NCBI GenBank assembly: GCA_018606645.1
Contig: JAGVRI010000008.1
Coordinates: forward strand, 1 to 64,000
Direction of reading: 5' to 3'
Source of the DNA: Chloroflexota bacterium
Lineage (GTDB): Bacteria > Chloroflexota > Anaerolineae > JAAYZQ01
DNA length: 64,000 nt
Shown here: piece by piece, positions 43,402 through 51,673 of the stretch
Layout of the letters: each line of letters starts with the position of its first letter
Position numbering within the stretch: the stretch's first letter is position 1
Made by a program: the position numbers and the translations under genes
Notes under the pieces: generated by a model
The model's database searches: none
What the model was told of the DNA's origin: nothing
What the model saw: the letters and a program-made list of their open reading frames with translations, nothing else

Positions 43402-44576
43402 TGAACGGATATGAAGAACAAAAGCGAATTCGTGTGGTACTGATGCGTGGAGGTACCAGTCGGGCGTTGTTTGTAATGCGCAACGAACTGCCCTCAGATC
43501 CGGAAACCCGCGATCGGGTGATCTTGCGCATGTACGGCAGCCCGGATGTCCGGCAGATCGACGGCCTGGGGGGTGCCGATCCGCTGACCAGCAAGCTGGC
43601 GATCATTGGCCCGCCGACTCGCCCAGACGTCGACGTAGATTATACCTTTGGTCAGGTGAGCATCACCGCGCCACTGGTGGACTATGCCGGCAATTGCGGC
43701 AACATCTCGGCGGCGGTGGGACCGTATGCCATTGATGAGGGCCTGGTCGATGCAGTGGAACCGGTCACCACGGTGCGCATCCACCAGACCAACACCCGGT
43801 GTCTCCTGGTGGCCCAGGTGCCGGTGCGGAATGGGCGGGCGGCGGTCGAGGGAGAATACGCCATCGACGGGGTGCCCGGTACCGGGGCCCGCATCGTGCT
43901 GGACTTTGCTGACACGGCCGGAGCGGTCACTGGCCGGCTACTGCCGACCGGGCGCCCCAGCGATCGGTTGGATGTACCCGGAGTGGGTCCGGTGGAAGTC
44001 TCGATTGTGGATGCCGGCACGCCGTGCGTCTTTGTACGGGCTAAGGACATGGGCCTCACCGGCACCGAGACACCAGCCGAGATCGAGGCCGACAGGGCCC
44101 TGAACGAGCGAATTGAGCGCGTCCGGGGTACGGCAGCGGCCCATATCGGGATCGTCGATCACTGGCAGGAAGCAGCCCAAAAGAGTCCCTACCTGCCGTT
44201 TCTGGCAATGGTCAGTCCACCGGCAGATTACATGGCTTTTACAACCGGCCAGACGGTCCAGGCGGAGCGGGTGGACCTGGTTTCCCGATTACTTTTCATG
44301 CTCCGCATGCATAAGGCATATCCGGTGACCGGAACGGTGTGCACCGGCGCGGCGGCCAAGATTCCGGGGACGATCGTGTACGAGGTTGTCTGCCCAGAGT
44401 CCCGCGAGCGGTCCCTGCTCCGCATTGGTCATCCGGCCGGCGTCATTGAGATCGAGGCAGCGGTTGAGCTTCAGGCCGAGGCGCCCAAACTGGTGCGGGC
44501 TTCTCTCGGTCGCACGGCGCGCCGACTCATGGAAGGGTACGCGTTCGTGCCCTGGAGCACGTATGCGAAGACTTAG
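43401..44576 (+). CDS. PrpF-family isomerase/tautomerase
   Basis: This is a 391-residue diaminopimelate-epimerase-fold protein. The N-terminal half includes MRGGTSRALFV, the possible catalytic Lys65 in LTSKLAI and Cys99 in AGNCGN, which correspond to the PrpF catalytic pair. The second half has SIVDAGTPCVFV. PrpF proteins isomerise 2-methylaconitate or related unsaturated tricarboxylates. Its exact role with an ECF transporter is unknown. It overlaps the convergent rubrerythrin gene by 4 bases. Confidence 0.85.
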   Translation: MNGYEEQKRIRVVLMRGGTSRALFVMRNELPSDPETRDRVILRMYGSPDVRQIDGLGGADPLTSKLAIIGPPTRPDVDVDYTFGQVSITAPLVDYAGNCGNISAAVGPYAIDEGLVDAVEPVTTVRIHQTNTRCLLVAQVPVRNGRAAVEGEYAIDGVPGTGARIVLDFADTAGAVTGRLLPTGRPSDRLDVPGVGPVEVSIVDAGTPCVFVRAKDMGLTGTETPAEIEADRALNERIERVRGTAAAHIGIVDHWQEAAQKSPYLPFLAMVSPPADYMAFTTGQTVQAERVDLVSRLLFMLRMHKAYPVTGTVCTGAAAKIPGTIVYEVVCPESRERSLLRIGHPAGVIEIEAAVELQAEAPKLVRASLGRTARRLMEGYAFVPWSTYAKT

Positions 44577-45040
44577 AACTCCTTGTAGACTACCTCTTCG
44601 TACCAGCTTTCGACCAGGTTCTTGTGACGCAGTTCATCCTTGGCCATGGCCTCGAACAGTTCTCGCACCTCACCTTCGTTTTGCCCGGCCAGATCGCGAT
44701 ACAGTTCGTAGGATTGCTGTTCCTTCCGGCTGGCAAAGATACATACATCCTGGAAGGTTGAATCAGGTCCCAGCGGTTTGACTACCAGGTGATCGCCGAT
44801 CTGGTAATCCTGGATCGGCGCTTGCCGCAACCACCAGACCTGGCGACGCATCTGGCCTGGGTTAGCCAGCATCCTCTCCAGAGAAGCTTTGTGTCCTAAT
44901 TCCTCCTGGGCCAGAGTGCGGAGCATCTCCTGGATGTGCTTGGCTTTGACCCGTTGGACGGCGTCGGTATAGAGCTGGTACGATTCGATCTCACCTTGGA
45001 TCGCTTCTTGCAGGATTTCCTCAATGGGGGTTGTGCTCAC
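44573..45040 (-). CDS. Rubrerythrin/ferritin-like diiron protein
   Basis: The 155-residue four-helix protein has diiron ligand motifs EIESYQLY and EELGHK in the first half, and EQQSYELY and DELRHK in the second. It lacks a rubredoxin domain. It probably detoxifies peroxide in anaerobes or stores iron. The start is GTG at 45040 with AAGGAGG about 6 bases upstream. It is downstream of the hydrogenase operon and separated from it by a hairpin. Confidence 0.87.
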   Translation of the reverse strand: MSTTPIEEILQEAIQGEIESYQLYTDAVQRVKAKHIQEMLRTLAQEELGHKASLERMLANPGQMRRQVWWLRQAPIQDYQIGDHLVVKPLGPDSTFQDVCIFASRKEQQSYELYRDLAGQNEGEVRELFEAMAKDELRHKNLVESWYEEVVYKEF

Positions 45041-45084
45041 GGATTTCCTCCTTCATTTTAACGCGTTCGGAAAATCGCTCTTCG

Positions 45085-45109
45085 CTCTCTGGCGCGCGGC
45101 GCGAGAGAG
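45085..45109 (-). terminator. Hairpin downstream of hydrogenase operon
   Basis: Arms CTCTCTGGCGC (45085-45095) and GCGCGAGAGAG (45099-45109) pair over 11 bases with one mismatch, with a 3-base loop. On the minus strand the nearest T run (TTTT) lies about 10 bases downstream, so termination is plausible but not classic. Confidence 0.5.
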
Positions 45110-45116
45110 GGATAGC

Positions 45117-45497
45117 TCATGGTTGGGCCAACAGCCGATTCACTTCACGGATCAACCGCTCGGGTGGGATGGGCTTGGTCAAAAAGGTGTCCAGGTGGAG
45201 TTGTTCGTCGGTGGGAAAGAGCTCGGCATAATCCACGTTGGCGATGGAGGTGATCATGATGATGGGAATCTGCCGGTAGGCGGGGTGCGTCCCGAGTTGG
45301 CGGGAGACGGTGAGCCCCTCCAATACGCTGGTCATGATCACATCGAGAAGGATCAGATCGGGTTGGTCGGCTGCGATCTGCTGCAGCGCCTCATCGCCGT
45401 TGGCCGCGCTGGATACAACATGTCCTTCCCGCTCCAGGACTTTGCGGGTGGCCGCAACAAAGTCGGAATCGTCATCTACGATCAGGATCTTGGCCAT
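45117..45497 (-). CDS. Single-domain response regulator
   Basis: This 126-residue receiver domain has acidic residues in ILIVDDDSDF, the phosphoacceptor Asp in LILLDVIMT, a conserved Thr/Ser region (IIMITS) and Lys in FLTKPIPP. It has no output domain. The start at 45497 lies one base after the stop of the NuoF2 gene. As last gene of the hydrogenase operon it may act in redox or H2 signalling with an orphan kinase. Confidence 0.87.
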   Translation of the reverse strand: MAKILIVDDDSDFVAATRKVLEREGHVVSSAANGDEALQQIAADQPDLILLDVIMTSVLEGLTVSRQLGTHPAYRQIPIIMITSIANVDYAELFPTDEQLHLDTFLTKPIPPERLIREVNRLLAQP

Positions 45498-45498
45498 C

Positions 45499-46758
45499 TT
45501 AGATACACTCCTTCCGAGTGAGGTGCGCCTCATATTCGGGACGGAAATGGCGCAGGGACGAGACAATCGGGTTGACTACGGCGTCGCCCATGGGGCATAA
45601 AGTAAGCCCTCGCACCCCCTCGCACAGTGCTTCCAGCCGTTCGATATCGCCTGGCTGTCCCTGGCCGCGCACCAGGCGGGTCAGGATCTCTTCCAGGCGT
45701 TGGGTTACTGTGCGACAGGGCGTACACTGACCGCATGATTCGTGGGCAAAAAAGTTCATCAGCCGGCGCGCCACTTCGACCATGCACGTCCCTTCCTCCA
45801 TGACGATGATCGCGCCTGTGCCCAGCATCGAGCCGGCGCCGGCCAGCGACTCGAAATCCATAGGCAAGTCGACCTGATCGGGCATCAGCATCGGCGTGGA
45901 AGCACCGCCGGGGATGATCGCCTTGAGAGGCCGGGGGCCACGCATGCCGCCAGCGTATTCTTCGAGGATGGTGCGCAGCGGAGTGCCCAAGGGTAGCTCA
46001 TAGTTACCTGGTCGGCGGACGTGGCCACTGACGCAAAAGAGCTTGGGCCCCGGGCTCTGTTCGGTGCCAATGGATCGGTACCATTGGGCGCCGTGGTTGA
46101 CGATGTGGGGCACATTGGCCAGCGTTTCGACATTGTGCACCAGGGTTGGCTGTCCCCAGAAGCCCATCTGGGCTGGATACGGGGGCTTGATCCGTGGCTC
46201 GCCCCGTTTCCCCTCCAGCGAGTTAATGAGCGCCGTTTCTTCGCCGCAGATATAGGCTCCAGCACCACGATGGACGGAAAGGTCCAGGTCAAACCCGCTG
46301 CCCAGGATATTTTTGCCCAGGAAGCCGTGGTCGTAGGCCTCAGCGATGGCCTTGATCCAGCGCTTGATGCCGAGCAGGAACTCGCCTCGGATGTAGACAA
46401 AGGCGCGGTGGGCGCCGACGGCATAGGCGGCAATGATCACTCCCTCGATGATCGAGTGAGGATCGTGTTCCACCAGCAGACGATCTTTGAACGTCCCCGG
46501 CTCGCCTTCGTCGGTGTTCACGCATACATACTTGGTCACCGGCTCCTTGGGCATAAAGTTCCATTTGACGCCAGCCGGAAACCCGGCCCCGCCGCGTCCG
46601 CGAAGACCGGACTCTTTGACCAGGGCGATGAGCTCGCTCGGGGTCATCTGCAGGGCTTTGCGCAGCGCCGTGTACCCTCCCCGTTCCAGATAGACGACGA
46701 TGCGCTCCGAATTCGGGATGCCCACGTTCCGGGTCAGGATCGGCTCAAAGCTGCCCAT
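45499..46758 (-). CDS. NuoF/HoxF-like NADH-binding flavoprotein (second copy)
   Basis: The 419-residue protein is a complete NuoF core. The FMN/NADH site is LRGRGGAGFPAGVKW and CVNTDEGEPGTFKDR, then GAGAYICGEETALINSLEGKRGEPR, followed by the SLBB region. The Fe-S site is SCGQCTPCRTVT and CPMGDAVVNP for the fourth cysteine. It lacks an added [2Fe-2S] domain or a GltD fusion, in contrast to the copy at 51674-55174. The NuoE2 gene overlaps it by 25 bases. Confidence 0.9.
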   Translation of the reverse strand: MGSFEPILTRNVGIPNSERIVVYLERGGYTALRKALQMTPSELIALVKESGLRGRGGAGFPAGVKWNFMPKEPVTKYVCVNTDEGEPGTFKDRLLVEHDPHSIIEGVIIAAYAVGAHRAFVYIRGEFLLGIKRWIKAIAEAYDHGFLGKNILGSGFDLDLSVHRGAGAYICGEETALINSLEGKRGEPRIKPPYPAQMGFWGQPTLVHNVETLANVPHIVNHGAQWYRSIGTEQSPGPKLFCVSGHVRRPGNYELPLGTPLRTILEEYAGGMRGPRPLKAIIPGGASTPMLMPDQVDLPMDFESLAGAGSMLGTGAIIVMEEGTCMVEVARRLMNFFAHESCGQCTPCRTVTQRLEEILTRLVRGQGQPGDIERLEALCEGVRGLTLCPMGDAVVNPIVSSLRHFRPEYEAHLTRKECI

Positions 46759-47213
46759 CGCTCTGCCCTTTCTAGCAACTGGTCAATCAGCAGGTCCACC
46801 TTTTCCGTGGTCAGATTCTCGTACAGTTCGTCGTTGACGCGCATGGCCGGCGCGGTACCGCAGGAGGCAAGGCATTGTACCGTCTCCAGGGTGAACATGC
46901 CATCGGGAGTGGTCTCCCCACACTCGATCCCAAGCTTGCGCCGCAGGTAATCGACCAACCGTTCTGCGCCATCCGCCAGATAGCAACTCAATCCGGTGCA
47001 CACCTGGAGTAGATAGCGGCCTACTGGCCGGGTACGGAACAGGGTGTAGAAACTGGCGGTGCTATAGACATCCGCCGGGGGCACCCCCAACCGTTCTGCC
47101 ACCCGCTGGAGCGATTGCGGGGAGAGGTACCCCTCTTGCTCCTGCGCGATATAGAGTGCGGCAAGGAGGCGGGCCCGTTGGGCTGGATCAGGGACGAACG
47201 TTCCTGATGGCAT
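46734..47213 (-). CDS. NuoE-like [2Fe-2S] subunit (second copy)
   Basis: This 159-residue protein has the NuoE thioredoxin-like fold with cysteines in QVCTGLSCYL and CLASCGTAPA (four ligands for [2Fe-2S]). The N-terminal SPQSLQRVAERLGVPPADVYSTASFYTLF is typical. It hands electrons between the linked NuoF2 flavin and another acceptor. It lies downstream of the hydrogenase genes and the protease. Confidence 0.9.
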   Translation of the reverse strand: MPSGTFVPDPAQRARLLAALYIAQEQEGYLSPQSLQRVAERLGVPPADVYSTASFYTLFRTRPVGRYLLQVCTGLSCYLADGAERLVDYLRRKLGIECGETTPDGMFTLETVQCLASCGTAPAMRVNDELYENLTTEKVDLLIDQLLERAERWAALSRS

Positions 47214-47249
47214 AAAAACCTAGTCTCCTTTCTGTCAATATGTATGGTG

Positions 47250-47747
47250 CTACGAGGTAACCCGGCGCACAATTTCGTCCAGTGCCGGCTCGATCAGGCG
47301 GGCCGTGGCTGCCGAGAGATCCCGGCCAAAGTCAAACTGATGGCCACGCAGCGATACCAGAAGCGCCTCGGGCGTGCAACCGTACAGCACCTGGAGCAAG
47401 GCCATGAACAGGCCTGGCGTCAGATGGTGGGTCAGGGTGGAGAGGCGCTCCTCCGGCTCCACCGGCGCGCAGTGCAGGTCCTCCCAGTCGGGCTGGACGT
47501 GAGCATCCACAAACACCAGCCGATCATAGTTCATGGCCACATCCAGCAGTTCCGGCGCCAGTTGGGCCAGGAACACCGAGTCAACCCGTCCCCCTAGCTC
47601 CTCCAGCCCGGTCTGGTCGGGCTCGAGCAGCGGCTGCCTTAGATGGCGGCGCAGCGCCTGGATGACGTGATAGGCTGCGCCATCATCCTGGCGGTCTAGA
47701 TTGCCAACGCCCAACACTAGACTCCGCGTCTTCCTGGCCTGTATCAT
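47250..47747 (-). CDS. Hydrogenase maturation protease, HoxW/HyaD-like
   Basis: The 165-residue protein has the nickel-binding maturation endopeptidase pattern. VLGVGNLDRQDDGAAYHVIQ carries the first acidic ligand in DRQDD, VFVDAHVQPDWED holds the second acidic ligand, and THHLTP supplies the His ligand. It removes the C-terminal tail of the large subunit after nickel insertion. The ATG at 47747 is internal to a longer open frame that overlaps the large-subunit gene and is unlikely to be used. Confidence 0.88.
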   Translation of the reverse strand: MIQARKTRSLVLGVGNLDRQDDGAAYHVIQALRRHLRQPLLEPDQTGLEELGGRVDSVFLAQLAPELLDVAMNYDRLVFVDAHVQPDWEDLHCAPVEPEERLSTLTHHLTPGLFMALLQVLYGCTPEALLVSLRGHQFDFGRDLSAATARLIEPALDEIVRRVTS

Positions 47748-47791
47748 TCCTGGCCCTGTCTCCCTGTCATCCGTGATGGCGTGAGGAGCGA

Positions 47792-49216
47792 CTAGCGCGC
47801 CACCTGATCCAACACGGTGCCGTCTGCTGCTACCAGCGTGACCTGCAGCGGCATTTGTCCGAGAGCGTGCGTGGCGCACGACAGGCAGGGATCGTAGCAG
47901 CGGATGGCAGCCTCCACCCGGTTCAGCATCCCCTCGCTCAGCTTCTGGCCGTTGACGAACTGGCGGGCTACCAGGCCGGCTGCCTGGTTCATCGCCCAGT
48001 TGTTGTTGCCGGTGGCCACGATCAGATTGACACGGGTCAGCAGGCCGTCCGGATTGGTCCAATACTCGTGGAACAGTGTTCCACGAGGGGCTTCGATGAC
48101 CCCCACGCCATGGCCGGTCAGCGTCGTGGATGGAAAGGCACGCACCTCAGTGGAAAGGATGTCGGGATCGTCCAGTAGCTCGCCGATCCGCTCCAGGGCG
48201 TACAGGTCTTCGATCAGCCGGGCGTAGTGATAGTAGAGCGAGCCTTCCACCGGTTTGCCGCCATTGATCTGGCGGAAGAGCTGGAATTCGGCATTGGCCA
48301 GCGGTGTGTTGATTCGGTCGGCGACGTTCAGCCGCCCCAACGGTCCCACCCGGTAAACACCTTGCGGCCAGCCCAAAGGCCGGAAATAAGGGAATTTCAG
48401 GAACGACCAGCGCTCCACATGCTCGGCCACATACGTCTTGTAGTCGGCAGCGTCGAACTGGACCAGCACCTGGCCCTGGGAATCCTTGACCCGGATCTGG
48501 CCATCGTAGAGTTGCAGGCCACCGTGTTCGTCCACCAGGCCCATGTAGTTAGAAGGGAAGGTGGCGAAAGAGGCGGTCAGGGCCGGGTCTGCTCCCAGCA
48601 AGTCCTTGGCCAGAGAGATCGCCTCCTGCACGTAACCGATCATGGTCTCGCGCTCGGCGGCGATGGCGTCGCGGTCCTGGCGGCTCAGCGGGCCATTGAC
48701 CCCGCCTGGCACGCACAAATTGGGATGAACGCGCTTTCCGCCCAGGCGCTCGATGATCTGCTGTCCATAACGGCGCAGGTGGACGGCCTTGAGAGCCAGT
48801 TGGGGATTGGCCTCGATGATGCCAAACACGTTGCGCCGCGCCGGATCGGCGTCAAAGCCAAAGACCAGATCGGGCGCTGCCAGGTGGAAAAAGTGCATCG
48901 AATGGGACTGGACCACCTGTCCCATGTGCAACAGTTCGCGCAACAACACCGCCGGCCGGGGCGGCTGAACACCGGCCACCCCGTCGCATGCCTTGGCCGA
49001 GGCCAGGTGGTGACTCACCGGACAGATGCCGCAGATGCGTTGCGTGATCTGGGTCATCTCAAAATAGGGCCGTCCCTCGCTGAACTTCTCCACACCGCGG
49101 AATTCGTCTACGTGGAGGTAGGTGTTTTCTACCTCGCCCTGATCGTTCAGATGGATAGTCACCCGCGCATGGCCCTCGATGCGCGTGACCGGTTCAATCG
49201 TAATCTTTTGGACCAT
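47792..49216 (-). CDS. hoxH: [NiFe] hydrogenase large subunit, HoxH-like (group 3)
   Basis: The 474-residue subunit carries the nickel-iron site. The L1 motif RICGICPVSHH (Cys62, Cys65) and L2 motif DPCLSCATH (last two Cys near 444 and 447) are complete, so the active site has four Cys. The 24-residue C-terminal tail after the final His would be removed by the adjacent protease. It resembles NAD(P)-coupled group 3 enzymes. ATG at 49216 has AGGAG 7 bases upstream, and the GTG just before is closer. No HypA-F genes are in the window. Confidence 0.92.
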   Translation of the reverse strand: MVQKITIEPVTRIEGHARVTIHLNDQGEVENTYLHVDEFRGVEKFSEGRPYFEMTQITQRICGICPVSHHLASAKACDGVAGVQPPRPAVLLRELLHMGQVVQSHSMHFFHLAAPDLVFGFDADPARRNVFGIIEANPQLALKAVHLRRYGQQIIERLGGKRVHPNLCVPGGVNGPLSRQDRDAIAAERETMIGYVQEAISLAKDLLGADPALTASFATFPSNYMGLVDEHGGLQLYDGQIRVKDSQGQVLVQFDAADYKTYVAEHVERWSFLKFPYFRPLGWPQGVYRVGPLGRLNVADRINTPLANAEFQLFRQINGGKPVEGSLYYHYARLIEDLYALERIGELLDDPDILSTEVRAFPSTTLTGHGVGVIEAPRGTLFHEYWTNPDGLLTRVNLIVATGNNNWAMNQAAGLVARQFVNGQKLSEGMLNRVEAAIRCYDPCLSCATHALGQMPLQVTLVAADGTVLDQVAR

Positions 49217-49280
49217 CACAGATCTCCTCTAGTTCCTGTCTCCGATATCCACCATCGGTCTCGATGTCTGAGACGCCGGG

Positions 49281-49826
49281 CTAGTCATACCTGAAGAGTT
49301 CCGGCGGCAAGACCACCGGAACGCGGCCGGCGAGCAACTCTGAGAGAGCGTAAAAGAGAGCATCGGCGCTCGGTGGGCACCCCGGGATAAAGAGATCCAC
49401 ATGGACCACCTTGTCCACGCCGGTGACGGTCTCCAACGGCACGCCCAACTCGGGCGAGTCGGGGATGCAGCCGTCGACCGTGGTCTCGCTTTCCAGATAG
49501 GCGCGCTGCAGCGCCGCCTGCGTGCCGACCAGGTTGCGCGTGGCGACGATGCCGCCAAAGGTAGCGCAATCGCCGATGGCAATCAGGAACTGGCATCGTT
49601 CCCGCATCTGCCTGGCCACCTCGATATTATGAGTGTTGCTGATGGCTCCTTCGAGGATGCCTACCGTCACCCCTTCTTCCGGCGGGTGCTTGAGGTCCGT
49701 AACCGGACTGGAGGTGAACTCAACCGCTTCCAGCAACTTGACGATCCGCTCGTCGATATCCAGCAGCGACATGTGACACCCGGCACAACCCGCCAGCCAG
49801 TCGGTCGCGATCTTGATTTTACCCAT
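49281..49826 (-). CDS. hoxY: [NiFe] hydrogenase small subunit, HoxY-like
   Basis: This 181-residue protein binds the proximal [4Fe-4S] cluster. The ligands are CAGC in WLAGCAGCHMSLLD, IGDCATFGG, and PGCPPSADALF. It is short, as in group 3 enzymes, with no medial or distal cluster domains and no Tat signal, so the complex is cytoplasmic. It passes electrons from HoxH to the NuoG-like subunit. Confidence 0.92.
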   Translation of the reverse strand: MGKIKIATDWLAGCAGCHMSLLDIDERIVKLLEAVEFTSSPVTDLKHPPEEGVTVGILEGAISNTHNIEVARQMRERCQFLIAIGDCATFGGIVATRNLVGTQAALQRAYLESETTVDGCIPDSPELGVPLETVTGVDKVVHVDLFIPGCPPSADALFYALSELLAGRVPVVLPPELFRYD

Positions 49827-49866
49827 CTTCTATCTCTCCTATCTTGTTCGGATCCTCGGACCCGGC

Positions 49867-51654
49867 TCACGATCTCGTAATCTGGGACTGGGCCAGCTCG
49901 CTCAGTTCTTCCAAGGAGCTAGGCACCTTCTGACCGAGATGTTCGGCCAACGCAGACAGGATCTGCCAATCGGGCCGGGCTTCACCAGTTGGTGGTATAG
50001 CCGCATTCACGGTCTGGATTCGTCCCTCGGTGTTGGTCAGGTGTCCGGACCGCTCCGCCCAGGTAGCCATCGGCAAGACGACGTCGGCCTGTTCAGTCCA
50101 GGGCGAGACGTAGCTGGCCTGGACGACAGTAAAGACTTCGTTGGCTGTCCGGGACCCGGTCGGCGGTGCGCCAGGAGTCTCCTCGCCCAGCAGGAGCAGC
50201 AGCGCTTCCACATTGGTCGGGAGCGAGGCTGGTTTGAAGCCCAAGGCGGCCGCTGCCCGGGTGTTGACCCCTGGCTCCAGCGGGATGAACGACGCCCCGT
50301 TGATGCCGATCAGAGCTTCGGCTGCTTCCGGGGTGAGTTCCGCGCCATAGACCACCACCGGGCGGTCGGCCCGAGCGGCGATCTGGGCTGCCTCACCCAC
50401 CTGGGTCCGTCCGAAGTGCTGGTGGGCAAAGGGAGCCAGTCCGTTTTGCGGGTCATCTACTATCACTAACCGCGCTCCCCGGTCCACTGCGCGCTTGATC
50501 AGGAACGAGGCTACCGGTTGGTCAGCGACCGGGTCGGCCCCGACCAGCAGGATTAGGTCGGCCACAGGCAAGTCAGTCAACATGCCCTGGGGCTGGAGAC
50601 GAACGGGCAAAGCCTGCTGCCACAGGCCGAGATGAGCCGCCGGCCACCGGTCCTGCGCTAGCTTTGCCAGCAAGTAAAGGGCCTCGTTGGTGGCCGCACC
50701 AGTGGTCACCACGCCCAGCCTGTCGGGGGCGATATTGGCCAGCCGCCCGGCAACGGTCGCCAGTGCTGTCTGCCAGTCGACCTCTTCCCAACCGCCGTTG
50801 CGGCGGATGCGCGGTCGGGTCAGACGGGCACGCGAATCATACAGCGGATCGAACCGGCCCTTCTGACATAGCAATCCGCCATTGGGCGCAGCATCCCAGG
50901 CTCCTTCCAGTCGCAGGATGTGGCTCCCTCGAACCACTACCTCCATGCCGCAGCCCAGGCTACACTGACTGCACGTCGTCACTGTGCGCTGGGTCTGGAC
51001 GTTGCGTCCCATGAAGGCGCTGCGCTTGTCCACCAAAGCACCGGTGGGGCAGACCTGCAAACAGGTGCCACACGATACACAGGACGATTCGCCAAAGGGG
51101 ACATCCAGGTCGGCGGTGATCATGGTCTTGGCACCCCGCTCCCGCATCCCCAGAGTGTGGTTCGCCACCAGTTCGCTACAGGCACGCACGCAGCGGCGGC
51201 AGAGCACGCAGCGGTTGTGATCCATCATAAAGTATTCGCGACTGGCATCAACCGGGAAGGGCCGGGTATAGGTCGGATAGATCCAGTGGTCCAACCCGTA
51301 CATGTAGCCCAGGTCTTGGAGCTCGCAATCGCCGCTCATTGGACAGTACATGCAATAATGGTTTCGTTCCGAGAAGAGCAGCTCCAACACAAAGCGCCGC
51401 GCCTTTTCTACCCGGGGCGAATGGGTTTCAACTGTCAACCCCTCAGTTACGCGGTACGTGCAGGCCGGGTGCAAAGGCTGGAATTTGGAAATCTCGATGA
51501 GACAGATGCGGCAGGCGCCGATCGGTTCCAAGGCCGGATGGTGGCACAGCGTCGGGATCTGGATCCCGGCTTCGGTGGCAGCCTCCAATACAGTTTGCCC
51601 GGCTCTGGCCTGCACCGGCTGTCCGTTGATGGTGATGTTTACTCTCTTGGTCAT
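49867..51654 (-). CDS. NuoG/HoxU-like iron-sulfur subunit with short molybdopterin-oxidoreductase-like part
   Basis: The 595-residue subunit has an N-terminal [2Fe-2S] domain (Cys37, 48, 51, 65), a His-Cys motif HYCMYCPMSGDC, two ferredoxin [4Fe-4S] sets (Cys149-159 and Cys192-202), and a fifth cluster-type set (CSQCSLGC, then LLCQKG) leading into a truncated molybdopterin-oxidoreductase-like domain. It connects the two flavin subunits with the hydrogenase in this operon. ATG at 51654 has GAGGGGG upstream. The longer frame is spurious. Confidence 0.88.
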   Translation of the reverse strand: MTKRVNITINGQPVQARAGQTVLEAATEAGIQIPTLCHHPALEPIGACRICLIEISKFQPLHPACTYRVTEGLTVETHSPRVEKARRFVLELLFSERNHYCMYCPMSGDCELQDLGYMYGLDHWIYPTYTRPFPVDASREYFMMDHNRCVLCRRCVRACSELVANHTLGMRERGAKTMITADLDVPFGESSCVSCGTCLQVCPTGALVDKRSAFMGRNVQTQRTVTTCSQCSLGCGMEVVVRGSHILRLEGAWDAAPNGGLLCQKGRFDPLYDSRARLTRPRIRRNGGWEEVDWQTALATVAGRLANIAPDRLGVVTTGAATNEALYLLAKLAQDRWPAAHLGLWQQALPVRLQPQGMLTDLPVADLILLVGADPVADQPVASFLIKRAVDRGARLVIVDDPQNGLAPFAHQHFGRTQVGEAAQIAARADRPVVVYGAELTPEAAEALIGINGASFIPLEPGVNTRAAAALGFKPASLPTNVEALLLLLGEETPGAPPTGSRTANEVFTVVQASYVSPWTEQADVVLPMATWAERSGHLTNTEGRIQTVNAAIPPTGEARPDWQILSALAEHLGQKVPSSLEELSELAQSQITRS

Positions 51655-51673
51655 CAATCGTCCCCCTCTTTCC

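Noticed and set aside
47250-48062. 270-residue version of the hydrogenase protease
   Set aside because: The added N-terminal part is antisense-like noise over the large-subunit gene. The domain begins at 47747.
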